Assembly: GCA_963718315.1 (NCBI GenBank) | Contig: CAVQZC010000007.1 | Location: forward strand, 930,001 to 994,000 | Reading direction: 5' to 3' | DNA: 64,000 nucleotides | DNA from: CAVQZC01 sp963718315 | Lineage (GTDB): Bacteria; Actinomycetota; Thermoleophilia; Gaiellales; JAICJC01 | In this document: in pieces, positions 38,696-48,600 of the stretch | Numbering within the stretch: position 1 is the first letter of the stretch | Layout of the letters: every line of letters begins with the position of its first letter | Program-made: the position numbers and the translations under genes | The notes under the pieces: generated by a model | What the model saw: only the letters and a program-made list of their open reading frames with translations | What the model was told of the DNA's origin: nothing | The model's database searches: none

Positions 38696-39833
38696 CTAGA
38701 CCCGGACCGGGTCGGTGTCGTCCAGGGCGTGGGCGTGGATCGACAGCAGCACGCCGACGGCCATCAGGTCGGCCACCATGTGGGAGCCGCCGAAGCTCAT
38801 GAACGGCAATGGGATACCGGTGATCGGCGCGATACCGATCGTCATCCCGATGTTGACGAAGACCTGGAACAGGAGCATGCCGACCACGCCGGCGGCGACC
38901 AGGCTCCCGAACGTCGACCGCGAGATCGTGATCACCCGCAGGCCGCGCCAGACCAGCAGCATGTAGAGCGCGATCAGCCAGGCGGCGCCGATGAACCCGC
39001 GCTCCTCGCCGACCACCGAGAAGATGAAGTCGGTGGCATGCTCGGGCAGGTAGTCGAGCTGGGTCTGCGTCGCACCGGCCACGCCCTTGCCGTCCACCCC
39101 GCCCTGGCCGATCGCGATCATCGACTGGGTCAGGTGGTAGCCGTTGCCCTGGGGATCGGTCTGGTTCGGGTGCAGGAAGGCCGTCAGGCGGCTCTGCTGA
39201 TAGGACTTCAGCACGTGCACGCCGGCGCTGGGCAGGATCGAGAAGATCATCGCCATCGCGACGGCGAAGATCAGCCCCATCCAGGCGAAGTGCCGCCACG
39301 GCGCACCGAGCACGAACAGGATCGTCAGCGCCACCGCCGTGTAGACGAGGGCGGTGCCGAAGTCGGGCTCGGCGAACACGAGCAGGGCGGGCAGGCCCAT
39401 GTAGACCAGCGCCATCAGCGTCAGGCGCCCAGGCGAGGTCTGGCCGCGCCGCTCGGCCAGGAAGGCCGCCAGGCTGACGATCAGCAGCAGCTTGCCGAAC
39501 TCCGAGGGCTGGAACTGCAGCGGGCCGACGTTGATCCAGCGCTGGCCGCCGTTGACGGTCGACCCGACCGCGAACACGATCAGCGTGGTGCCGAGCACGA
39601 ACGGCGTACAGGAACCAGTGGTACTTGCGCATCACCCGCGGCGGGATCAGCGCGATCACCAGCATGGCGACGATGCCCACCACGACGTACACGAACTGGC
39701 GGTCGTAGTAGTACGTCGGCTGGCCGGGCACGTCGTGTCGGGTGGCGTTTCGGATGATCCAGAGCCCGAAGGCCGAGATCGCCAGCGCCGTGGCGATCAT
39801 CAGCAGGTCGAGTCGGCGGACGAAGGCGGGCAT
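38696..39833 (-). CDS. rodA: Rod shape-determining glycosyltransferase RodA (one frameshift)
   Basis: About 379 residues, SEDS-family peptidoglycan polymerase with about ten helices, acting with penicillin-binding protein 2 in elongation. The N-terminal frame (MPAFVRRLDLLMIATALAIS) switches +1 near 39605, restoring FVLGTTLIVFAVG; then QRWINVGPLQFQPSEFGK and GGSHMVADLMAVG are diagnostic. The ATG overlaps the PBP2 stop (TGATG). The gene is expected to be essential in a rod, so the break is likely an error. Confidence 0.9.
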
Positions 39834-41912
39834 CAGTTCGACAGGTCGTGGTAGCTGGTGGAGCCGGCGCCGACCCGCTGGTGGAAGTAGGCCTGGAAGA
39901 CCTGCAGCGCGGCGGGCGCGGCGGACGTGCCGCCGTGGCCGCCGTTCTCGATCAGAGCGACGACCACGAGCTTGGGGTCGTTGTAGGGCGCGAAGGCTGC
40001 ATACCAGGCGTCAGGAGCGTCAGTCGGCGAGTTGCAGTTGACCGAGCAGACGTCGGCGGTGCCGGTCTTACCCGCGATCGCCGGCAGGAAGCTCCCGACC
40101 ACCGGCGCCGAGGTGCCCGACGCCGAGTGCGCAGCCTCGTAGAGGCCCTGGCGGACCTGGGACAGGAAGACCGGCGAGAGGTGGAGGTTGCGTTGCGCAC
40201 GGAAGTGCAGCACCCGCCTGGCTTTGGTCGCCGGGTTGACCAGCTCCTTGGCCACGTGCGGCGTGGGCAGGATGCCGTTGTTGGCCAGCGCGCTGTAGGC
40301 GGTCGCCAGCTGCAGCGGGCTGACCAGCAGGTCGCCCTGGCCGATCGCCATGTCGATGTCGTAGCCGGGATCCCAGATCTGGTCGACCGGGTTCGAGTAC
40401 GTTCGCTCGCGCCATAGCCGGTCGGGCACCAGTCCGGGGTCGGCGCCGGGGATGTCGATCGGCGGGGCCGAGCCGAAGCCGAACTGGCGCAGGTAGCTCT
40501 GGAACAGCTCGCCGCCGGGATCGCGGTTGTAGAACTCGTTGCCGATCCGGTAAAAGAACGTGTCGCAGGAAACCTCGAGCGCGGTGCTCAGGTTGATCAT
40601 GCCGATCGAGGCCGGGTCCCAGTTGTTGAACACCGTATGGCTGGTGTCGCCGGGCCGCGTGAAGCTGGACGAGCAGTCGAGCGTCGTCCCCGGGCCGATG
40701 ATCCCCGCCTTCCAGCCTGACGCCGCCGTGAACGGCTTGAACGTGGATCCCGCCGGGTAGTGACCCATGAATGCCTGGTCGACCAGCGGGTGGAGCGTGT
40801 TCTTGGGATTCGTGATCCACGCCTGCGCCCTTGTACGGCGGCACCCAGACCTTCGGGCTGTAGTCGGGATACTGGGCCATCGCCAGGATCGCACCGGTGT
40901 GCGGGTCCATCGCCACGATGGCCCCCTGCTTGGCGGCCGTCTCGCCGTCGGCGTGGGCGACCGCGATGCCGTGGGCGATCGCCTGCTCGGCGACCTTCTG
41001 CAGCCGGCTGTTGATCGTCAGGTAAAGGTTCTGCCCGGCCTGCGGAGAGGTGACCAGGTACGGCTGGCCAACCGCGTGGCCGGCTGCGTCGAAGCTCTGG
41101 TCGAGCACGCCGTTGGTGCCGCGCAGGTAGCGGTCGTAGGCGTACTCGACGCCGTTGTACCCGACCACGGCGTCGTTGGGCAGCCCGTGGAAGTTCGGAT
41201 CCTTGAGCTGCGTCCGCGAGATCTGCCCCACCTGCCCAAGCACGTTCGGGGCCACGGCGGCGGGAGGGTAGGCACGCGTGTAGGTGCGCTCGAACTGCAC
41301 GCCGGGAAACTGCTTCTGCCGTTCCATCACGTAGGCGATCTGGTCGAAGCCGGCGCGTCCGACCACCACCGGCGGGCCGGCGTTCGCCACCCACCGGGTC
41401 TGACCGTTCGGCCAGTGCAACAGCTTCTCGTAGGTGGCCCATACCTTCTTCGACGTCAGTCCCAGCACCTTGGCAAGGCGGGTCAGGTCCTTGCACCGCT
41501 CCTGGTAGGGGAAGATGTGGCAGTCCGGCGTGTCGCCCGCGGGCGCCCTGGCCATCAGCGTGGTGCACTGCGACTGGCGCTCGGGCAGGTTCAGCGTGCT
41601 GCAGTCGATCGGCATGTTCAGGGCCGACGGGTTGACCTGTGCCACGACGCCGGGCGAGTTGGTGACCATGATCGCCTTGCCGGTCGAGTCGTAGATCTTG
41701 CCGCGCGGCGCCGGCACCGAGATCTGGCGGACGTCGTTCTGCTGGGCCTGCGCGACGAAGTGGTCGGTGCGCAGCACCTGCAGCGCCCACAGCCGGAAGA
41801 ACAGCACGCCGAACAGGATGGCCGCGAACACGCCCAGCGCCGCCGCGCGGATCGCCAGCGAGTTGGGATCGGGCTCTGGTTCGCGCCTAGGCGGCGGCGA
41901 TTGCAGATACAT
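39833..41912 (-). CDS. mrdA: Penicillin-binding protein 2 (one frameshift)
   Basis: About 693 residues, monofunctional transpeptidase. A single N-terminal helix (GVFAAILFGVLFFRLWALQV), a pedestal domain, then the transpeptidase. Active-site STFK is in PAGSTFKPF, SCD in EVSCDTFFY and KTG in AGKTGTAD. The frame moves +1 near 40828 (extra G in GGG) just before AWITNPKNTLHPLVDQAF. ATG 41912 overlaps mreD by 26 bases. The pedestal has paired cysteines (DCSTLN, DCHIFPYQERC), unusual in this class. Confidence 0.9.
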
Positions 41913-42438
41913 CGAATCGGCCTTTGAGCGGGAAGAGGCGCCGCAGCAGCGGCAGCAGGAGCAGCGCCACCACCGTCGTCTGGACGACGGTCGGGAAGAT
42001 CACCTGGCGCAGCACGAAGGTCGCAGGGTAGCTGTCGCCGAGCAGCACCTGCAGCATGGCGTACCCGATCTGAACGATGAGCACGCCGGCAACGACGTAC
42101 AGCAGCTGGCGCCACGCCGGGACGGGCGCTGGACCGCCGCGGTTGGGCATCGGTCCCGTCGACTCATCCGCAGTGGTGCGGGCGGCGACTACGGCCGCCG
42201 CGACCATGTACAGCAGGGACGAGACCCCCAGGTTGTCGAACAGCATGGCGTCGATCAGGAGCCCGGCGAAGAACCCTGTGACCACTGCCGTCTCCAGGCC
42301 CCGCTGCATCGCCAGGAAGACCACCAGCACGCAGAGCACGTCGGTGCCGCCGCCGCTGGTCAGGAAGGCCGGGAAGAAGGAGACCTGGAGGACGGCAAGG
42401 ACGAAGACGAGGATGGCGATCTTGACCGCATCGAGCAT
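41887..42438 (-). CDS. mreD: Rod shape-determining protein MreD
   Basis: 183 residues, five to six hydrophobic helices, beginning LDAVKIAILVFVLAVLQVSF and containing FFAGLLIDAMLFDNLGVSSL, the most conserved MreD stretch. It is the membrane partner of MreC in the elongasome. ATG 42438. A 198-base palindromic element separates it from mreC, which is normally immediately upstream. Confidence 0.88.
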   Translation of the reverse strand: MLDAVKIAILVFVLAVLQVSFFPAFLTSGGGTDVLCVLVVFLAMQRGLETAVVTGFFAGLLIDAMLFDNLGVSSLLYMVAAAVVAARTTADESTGPMPNRGGPAPVPAWRQLLYVVAGVLIVQIGYAMLQVLLGDSYPATFVLRQVIFPTVVQTTVVALLLLPLLRRLFPLKGRFDVSAIAAA

Positions 42439-42443
42439 TTAGA

Positions 42444-42641
42444 TGACTGATCCATATCTCTCGCGGGCCTGGCCGCCGCGAGAGGTCGTACGAACAAAGA
42501 CGGCTCGGGTGGCTGCGGCTGCGAACCGTCGCCTCGCTGTGTCCTCAGTCGCGTCAATAGGAACCACCATTGACGCTCCCTGCGTCCTTGCGACGCTCGG
42601 TTCTCGCCACCCAGGACACCACGTGAGATACGAATCAGTCA
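42444..42641. repeat. Long palindromic intergenic element, copy 2
   Basis: 198-base imperfect inverted repeat filling the mreC-mreD gap. The ends TGACTGATcCaTATCTC (42444-42460) and the complement at 42625-42641 pair. Inside are CTCTCGCGG/CCGCGAGAG (42458-42466/42476-42484) and a central GCGTCAAT/ATTGACGC stem (42551-42558/42569-42576). Core blocks are shared with 9616-9807, while the ends resemble those at 22028-22094. It touches the mreC TAG. Confidence 0.8.
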
Positions 42642-43527
42642 CTAGTGGTGCACCTTGAGTACCTGCACGAGGTTCAGGTTCTGGAAGTCCACGAACGGCG
42701 TCACCTGGATCGACTTCTGCGTCCCCGAGTCGCTCTCCGAAACGCTGGTCACGGTGCCGATCGGGATTCCCTGCGGCAGCAGCGCCTGAAGCTTCGAGAC
42801 GGTGCCGAGACCGGCGGTGACGATCACATCGCCCTGCTGCATCGCGGCGCTGATCGGGACGTTGATCATCTGCAGCATGTCCGGGTTCCCGGCGCTGGGG
42901 AGCACGATGCCCTTCGCTCCACCCTTCTCGTCCGAGGCGGTGACCGCACTCTCCGGATCGGTGATCAGCTGGACCTTCGACGCCGACCCCGTGACCTCCG
43001 ACACCCTCCCGATCAGGCCGGCCGGGGCGCTGCTGCCGTCACCGGACGGCGCCACCACCGGGTCGTTGACGGCGACGCCGTCATTCGAACCCACGTCCAG
43101 CGTGATCGACTGGTGGTAGGCGTTGGCAGGCGGGGCAATCACGTCCGCCCCGACCGACTTGTATGACGCCGACACGGGGTTGTGCTGGAAGTGGAGGAGG
43201 TTCCGCAGCTGCGTGTTGGAGATCTGCGCGTGCTGCCGCGGCCTGGAGTTGCGCAGTCGCCCGCTGCAGCTCTGCCTTCAGCTTCGTGTTCTCCTCACGT
43301 GCGTTGACCAGTCCCGAGGTCCAGTGCCAGGCGTCGACGAACGGCTGAGTGACCCTGTGGGTGACCTCAGAGGCGGGTGCGGTGACCGAAACAGCGGTGC
43401 GCTGAATGGCCCCGATCGCACCATTCGACCCGTCGCGAAACGAGAGCGTGAGGAGCGCAAGCGAGGCTGCAAACAGCAGACCGATGATGGCCCGCCGGCG
43501 GATGACTCGGTTCTTGCTGATCAGCAT
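42642..43527 (-). CDS. mreC: Rod shape-determining protein MreC (one frameshift)
   Basis: About 294 residues. One N-terminal helix (AIIGLLFAASLALLTLSF), a coiled coil (NTKLKAELQRATAQLQ) and the beta-domain (ITLDVGSNDGVAVNDPVVA, GLIGRVSEV). MreC links the elongation machinery to MreB. The frame moves +1 near 43240 before AQISNTQLRNLLHFQH. ATG 43527. mreB lies 6 kb upstream instead of next door because of an insert. Confidence 0.88.
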
Positions 43528-43553
43528 GAGCGGGGAAACGCCGAGCGGCCAGT

Positions 43554-44265
43554 CTACCCCACGCTGCCGCGACGACCCGTCAGATTGCCCTGCATCGCCC
43601 GGGATTCGGAGACGCCCGTCACCACATCTGCGAAGACGGAGCCCAGCGCGTCAAGTGTCTGCAGAGCCGAGAGACCGACCATCTGCTCGTGCCTGGGAGT
43701 CAGCGGGAAGGCGTCCAGCGCGGCGGCAAGATCGGCGGCGTGGCCACGGTCGAGAACCGCGTGGCGGCGCAGGAACCGAAAGGCACCGGGCGGCAGCCCC
43801 GTGCGTGCCTGCAGGGCCTCTACCTCGGCCGGCTCGGGAGGGAAGCCCTCCATCACCCACAGGTGGCCGAGCAGCGAAACCGGGTGGCCGTAGGCGATCC
43901 AGTGGGCCTGTGCGCCCTTCAGCTCGGCGACACGCCCGCGAGGGCCATCGCGCCTGTACCTCCTCCCGCCCCACGCCAAGCTCCTCGAGGTCCTCCAGCA
44001 GCCACTCGGCGTGGCCCTGCTCCTCGGGGAGGTGGTCCTGGAGGTAGGCGGCCAGACCGGGCGCGACGGGGTCGCCGGCGGCCGCGAGCTTGCGCGACCG
44101 CTCGAGGGCCTGCTCCAGCTCCGGCACCGTCGCGCGGACGATGTCGTGCATCGTCGCCAGGTACTCCGGGTAGATGTGCGCGATCTGCGGGTGGTCCCAG
44201 AGCGCACCGTCTGCGGATCCCACCAGCGGCGCAAGCGTCAGCGAGAGCCGCTCGGATGTGGTCAT
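43554..44265 (-). CDS. Iron-containing redox enzyme, haem-oxygenase fold (one frameshift)
   Basis: About 236 residues of the TenA/PqqC-like, haem-oxygenase-fold family; such enzymes use iron and oxygen on a peptide or small molecule. Helical segments with metal-ligand-type residues: ATMHDIVRATVPELEQALE, DHLPEEQGHAEWLLEDLEE, then after a +1 shift near 43940 WIAYGHPVSLLGHLWVMEG and FLRRHAVLDRGHAADL. ATG 44265 overlaps the radical SAM stop (ATGA), so both are one unit with the upstream small peptide. Confidence 0.75.
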
Positions 44266-45338
44266 TGCGCCGTCGCTCCTTCGAGCCCCAGTAGCCCGAG
44301 CTCGGCGTAGGCGGGGATGCCAACGGCCGCCGCCGAGGCGACCGAGGCGTTTGCACCGGCCGGGACGCCCGAGGCGACGTGCTCCATCAGCCTGCCGGCC
44401 GGGCTCGCAATCAGGGTCTCGGACTGGGCCTCGAGATCGGGCACCGTCCCCAGCGCGTGGCAGCTGTCGCACACCCCTGCCGAACAGCCGGGGCCGTGCT
44501 GCTCCGCCAGCCAGCGGGGGCCATAGGTACGAATCGCGCGCAGCGAGGCGCGTCGGAGCGAGCGTTCGCGCAGCACCGCCCATGAGTCGGACGCGGCGTG
44601 GCCAAGCAGCAGGTGCGGCGGCGTCGGGCCGTCCACCGCGGACTGGCTGCAGCAGGCCACCACGCGTCCGTCGAACCCGACCACCGGCCACGAGACGGCG
44701 TCGCACCCGTAGGCAACGGGTGGCGAGTCAGGCGGTGGCCGGGGCGGCAGCCAGTCGGCGGCTCGCCCGCCTGGGCCGAGGAGCCCCACGAACATCGGCA
44801 CCTGGTCATGGAGCGCGGTACGGATGTCGCCGATCGCCTCGTCCAGGTAGGGGTCGTCCTCGCCCTCGCCGGTCAGCTGGACGCTGACATCCATGCCGGC
44901 GTCGAGCAGCGTCCCGAGGTAGTCGAGCACAGCCGCCCGCGGCACCTCCGGCTCGTGGAAGCGGTCGATGGAGACGGCCAGGTGGTCGAGCCCGGCGACG
45001 GCCTCGGCGATCCGCGGCGGGATCTTCCCGCCGCGCAGGAAGAAACCGCCGGTCAGCAGCTCGACGGCGGCGCCGGACTCGTGGGAGAGCCGCGTGAGAT
45101 CGCGAACCAGCCGCGGCCGCAGCAGCGGCTCGCCGCCGGTCAGCGAGACGACGTCCGGCCGGCACCCGGGCGTGAAGCTGCGGGCAAGCCGGAGGAACGG
45201 CTCGGCGGCGTGCTGCTCGGCGTCTGGCCCGGATCGTGTCGAGCAGTGGGCGCAGTGCAGCGGACAGCGCCGGGTCAGGCTGAAGAAGACACCGGCAGCA
45301 GGCCGGGTGCGCAGCGCGAGCACCTCGGCGGCATGCAC
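44262..45338 (-). CDS. Radical SAM enzyme with C-terminal cysteine cluster
   Basis: 358 residues. The [4Fe-4S]-SAM motif is CPLHCAHC (CxxxCxxC) in SLTRRCPLHCAHCST, then LTGGEPLLRP. Extra cysteines in the C-terminal half (YGCDAVSW, VVACCSQS, CSAGVCDSCHALG) resemble SPASM-type auxiliary cluster regions found in peptide-modifying enzymes. No RRE/PqqD-like domain is seen. GTG 45338 lies 12 bases after the small peptide's stop, and the 3' end overlaps the redox enzyme gene. A peptide-modifying role is inferred. Confidence 0.8.
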   Translation of the reverse strand: MHAAEVLALRTRPAAGVFFSLTRRCPLHCAHCSTRSGPDAEQHAAEPFLRLARSFTPGCRPDVVSLTGGEPLLRPRLVRDLTRLSHESGAAVELLTGGFFLRGGKIPPRIAEAVAGLDHLAVSIDRFHEPEVPRAAVLDYLGTLLDAGMDVSVQLTGEGEDDPYLDEAIGDIRTALHDQVPMFVGLLGPGGRAADWLPPRPPPDSPPVAYGCDAVSWPVVGFDGRVVACCSQSAVDGPTPPHLLLGHAASDSWAVLRERSLRRASLRAIRTYGPRWLAEQHGPGCSAGVCDSCHALGTVPDLEAQSETLIASPAGRLMEHVASGVPAGANASVASAAAVGIPAYAELGLLGLEGATAQ

Positions 45339-45350
45339 GCCGAACGTGCC

Positions 45351-45572
45351 TCAGTAACCGGCGCGGCCGAAGATCCAGCCGACCATGCTGATGTCGACGT
45401 CCGGGCCCTTCATCGGCGAGTTAAGGCCGCCGGTGTTGGCCTTGTGCCAGATCGAGGCGAACGCCTCGGCCTCGCTCCTCGAGAGGGTCGTGAGCACCTT
45501 GACGATGCTCCTGTCGAACTTGTCACAGGGAACGCCGAGCCGTTGCAGGTCGGCGAGCGGGTCGTACGTCAT
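45351..45572 (-). CDS. Small peptide, candidate precursor of the radical SAM cassette
   Basis: 73 residues, not recognised. The N-terminal two thirds look like a helical leader (PLADLQRLGVPCDKFDR, LSRSEAEAFASIWHK); the end is Gly- and aromatic-rich (GGLNSPMKGPDVD, SMVGWIFGRAGY) and finishes in Tyr. ATG 45572 has a GGGGG run five bases upstream. It starts the three-gene run peptide, radical SAM, redox enzyme. Two TTGACA boxes lie upstream. It could instead be a small structural subunit of the enzyme pair. Confidence 0.6.
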   Translation of the reverse strand: MTYDPLADLQRLGVPCDKFDRSIVKVLTTLSRSEAEAFASIWHKANTGGLNSPMKGPDVDISMVGWIFGRAGY

Positions 45573-45606
45573 CGCACCCCCAGGCGCGCTCGTACCAAGA
45601 GCGGCA

Positions 45607-45648
45607 ACTGTCGCACCCGGTGTCCCGCATGTCAACCCGAAATGTCAA
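45607..45648 (-). promoter_or_regulatory. Promoter with duplicated TTGACA boxes
   Basis: On the minus strand two exact TTGACAT boxes (-35-like) lie 13 bases apart, at 45648-45643 and 45635-45630. The second is followed after 17 bases by GACAGT (45612-45607), a weak -10. This faces the small peptide gene. The region is shared with the divergent cyclase gene, so one regulator could control both. Confidence 0.5.
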
Positions 45649-45677
45649 CCCACGCAAACGGCCGGTAGACTCGTTTC

Positions 45678-48600
45678 GTGGCGACGTGTACCGCTTGCGG
45701 AGAGCACAACGGCGCCGACTCGCGCTTCTGCTCCGCATGCGGCGCGCGCCTCCCCGGCAAAGCCGCGGCAGAGGTGCGGAAGACCGTCAGCGTGCTGTTC
45801 TGCGACGTCACCGGTTCGACCGAGATGGGCGAGCGGCTCGACGCCGAGACGATGCACCAGGTGCTGTCGCGCCACTTCGACGTCGCCAGGGAAATCGTCG
45901 AGGCGCACGAGGGGACGCTCGAGAAATACATCGGCGACGCCCTGATGGCGGTGTTCGGTGTTCCCACGCTGCACGAAGACGACGCGTTGCGGGCGGTACG
46001 CGCGGCAGCCGACATGCGCGATGCCCTCCCAGGGCTGAACGCCGGGCTGGCCGCGACCTGGGGCGTCGAGCTCCAGACCCGCACCGGAATCGCGACGGGA
46101 GAGGTGATCTCGGCCGACCCGTCCGACGGCCGGCTGGTCTCGGGCGACATGGTCAACGCCGCCGCCCGGCTCGAGCAGGCGGCCGACCCCGGCGAGATCC
46201 TGGTCGACGAGGCCACGTACGAGCTGGTCTCGGGAGCCGTCTCGGTCGGCGATGCGCATACCGTCCAGGCGCGTGGCAAGCGGCACGGCCTGCTGGTGCG
46301 CTCTCTGCTGGGAGTCGACCCTGCCGCCGAGGCCGTGCCGCGGAGCTTCGACGTCGGGATCGTCGGGCGCAAACGCGAGCTGGCCCAGCTCCGCGACGCC
46401 TACGACCGCGCCGTTGCCGATCGCGCGTGCCAGCTGTTCACCCTGCTCGGCGCCGCCGGCATCGGGAAGTCGCGGCTGGGCGCGGAGTTCATTCACGGCC
46501 TTCCGGCCGGCTCGATCGCACTGGTCGGGCGGTGCCTCCCCTACGGCGAGGGGATCACCTACTGGCCGGTGGCGAGGATCGTCCGCAGCCTGGTCGAGCA
46601 GGAGGGAGAGCTGCGCGAGATCCTGGCAGCCACGCCCGACGGCGAGCTGGTCGAGCGCCTGATCGCCGGGACGATCGGCGAGCGGCAGAGCTCCGCTCAG
46701 CGCGAGGAGACCTTCTGGGCGGTGCGGCGCCTGTTCGAGGCGGCCGGCGCGCGACGGCCCCTCGTGGTCGTCGTCGAGGACATCCACTGGGCGGAGCCGA
46801 CGCTGCTCGATCTGATCGAGCATCTGGCCGACTGGGTGCGCGACACGCCGATCATGCTCCTCTGCCTGGCGCGGCCGGAGCTGCTCGACAGCCGCGGCAC
46901 CTGGGGAGGCGGGAAGCTGAACGCGACGGCTGCGCTGCTCGAGCCGCTCGGCGAGGACGAGGGCCAGGCCCTGATCGACCTCCACCTGGCTGCGCTCCCG
47001 GTTGCAGGCGTGGACGCCGGGACCAGGCGCCGGATGCTCGAGGTGGCCGGCGGCAACCCGCTCTTCCTCGAACAACTGGTGGCGGCGGCCTCCGAGACCG
47101 GCCGGCTGCCCGATCGCATTCCTGCCAGCGTCAACGCGTTGATCGCCGCCCGCCTCGACCAGCTCGCACCCGAGGAGCGGCGTGCCCTGGAGCTGGCGGC
47201 CGTGATCGGCAAGGTGTTCTCCGGCCTGGCGGTACGCGACCTGGCTGCCCCGGGCGGCAACGGCGAGCTCGAAGCTGCGCTCGGCCAGCTCGTCCGCAAG
47301 GATCTGATCCGACCTTCGAAGCTCGACATGCCCGGGTCAGACGGGTATCGATTCCGGCACATCCTGATCCGCGACGTCGCGTACCAGCGGATCTCAAAGC
47401 AGGCCCGTGCCGAGCTGCACGAGCGGTTCGCAGACTGGATCGAGGCGCGCGGCGAGACCGGGGCGGAGCACGCCGACATCGCCGGGTATCACCTGGAGCA
47501 GGCCCTTGTCATGCGGCGCGAGCTGGGCCGCTCGGACAGCGAGCGTCCCGACCTTGCGCTCCGCGCCGGCGAGCGGCTCGCCGTGGCCGGTGCACGGGCT
47601 CGGGCCACCTGGGACCTGCCTGCGGCGCGCAGCCTGCTCGAGCGGGCGGCCGGCGTGCTCACCGATTTTCCCGAGCAGCGGCTGTCGGCCATGCTCGACC
47701 TCGCCGACACCACCCGCCTGGCAGGCGACGAGCAGCGCGCCGCCGTGATCCTCGACGAGGTGCTGCTGGCCGCCGGCGAGCAGCACGATCCGCGGCTCGA
47801 AGCGCGCGCGGCCCTGGCACGGGCCACGCAGTTCGGCGAATCCTCGGGCGGGTGGGACGAGGTAGAGCGCGTCGCGCTTGGCGCGATCGAGGTGTTCGAG
47901 CGCGAGAGCGACGAGCAGGGCCTGGCGGCCGCATGGTCGCGAATCGCCTGGGTGCACCAGAGCAGAGCCCACTACGCGCGGGCAATGGATGCGCTGGAGG
48001 TCGCACTCCGTCACGCGCGGTCGGCGGAGCTCGTGACGGAAGAGCTCCCGATCGTCGCCAACCTGTGCGTCACCCTCTGGATGGGGCCGCTGCCGGCTGG
48101 TCGTGCGATCGAGCGCTGCACGACGCTGCGCGAGCAGATCGGCGAGCGCCATCCACTCGTCGGAGCCTTCGTGGCGGCGCCACTGGGCGTGCTCCAGGCG
48201 CTGGCGGGCACGCCCAATGAGGGGCGGGCGACCCTGGCCGCGGCGAGAGCCACCATCGCCGACATGCACTCCGGCGAGCCGGTCGCAGCGCTGCTGCGGT
48301 TCTCGGGGCAGGTCGAGCTCCTGGACGGGCAGCCGGCCGCCGCCGAGCCGTTCCTGCTGGAGAGCGCCGAGCACTACCGCAGCATCGGCCACCTGGGTGG
48401 TGAATGCGACGTCGCCGCCGCGCTCAGCCTGGCGATGCGGATGCAGGGGCGCGAGGGCGATGCGGCGACCTGGGCGAACCGCAGCCGGGAAACCGCCGTC
48501 GCCGACGATCGCAACAACCAGATCGCCTGGCGGCTCGCCGTGGCCTCCGCGAACGGCGACGCCGATGCGGCCGGCGAGGCAGTCGAGATCGCCCGCGCGT

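Noticed and set aside
43554..45572. PQQ or mycofactocin biosynthesis
   Set aside because: The peptide lacks the ExxxY or terminal GVY-type motifs, and no PqqB/D or MftB/D/E homologue is present.
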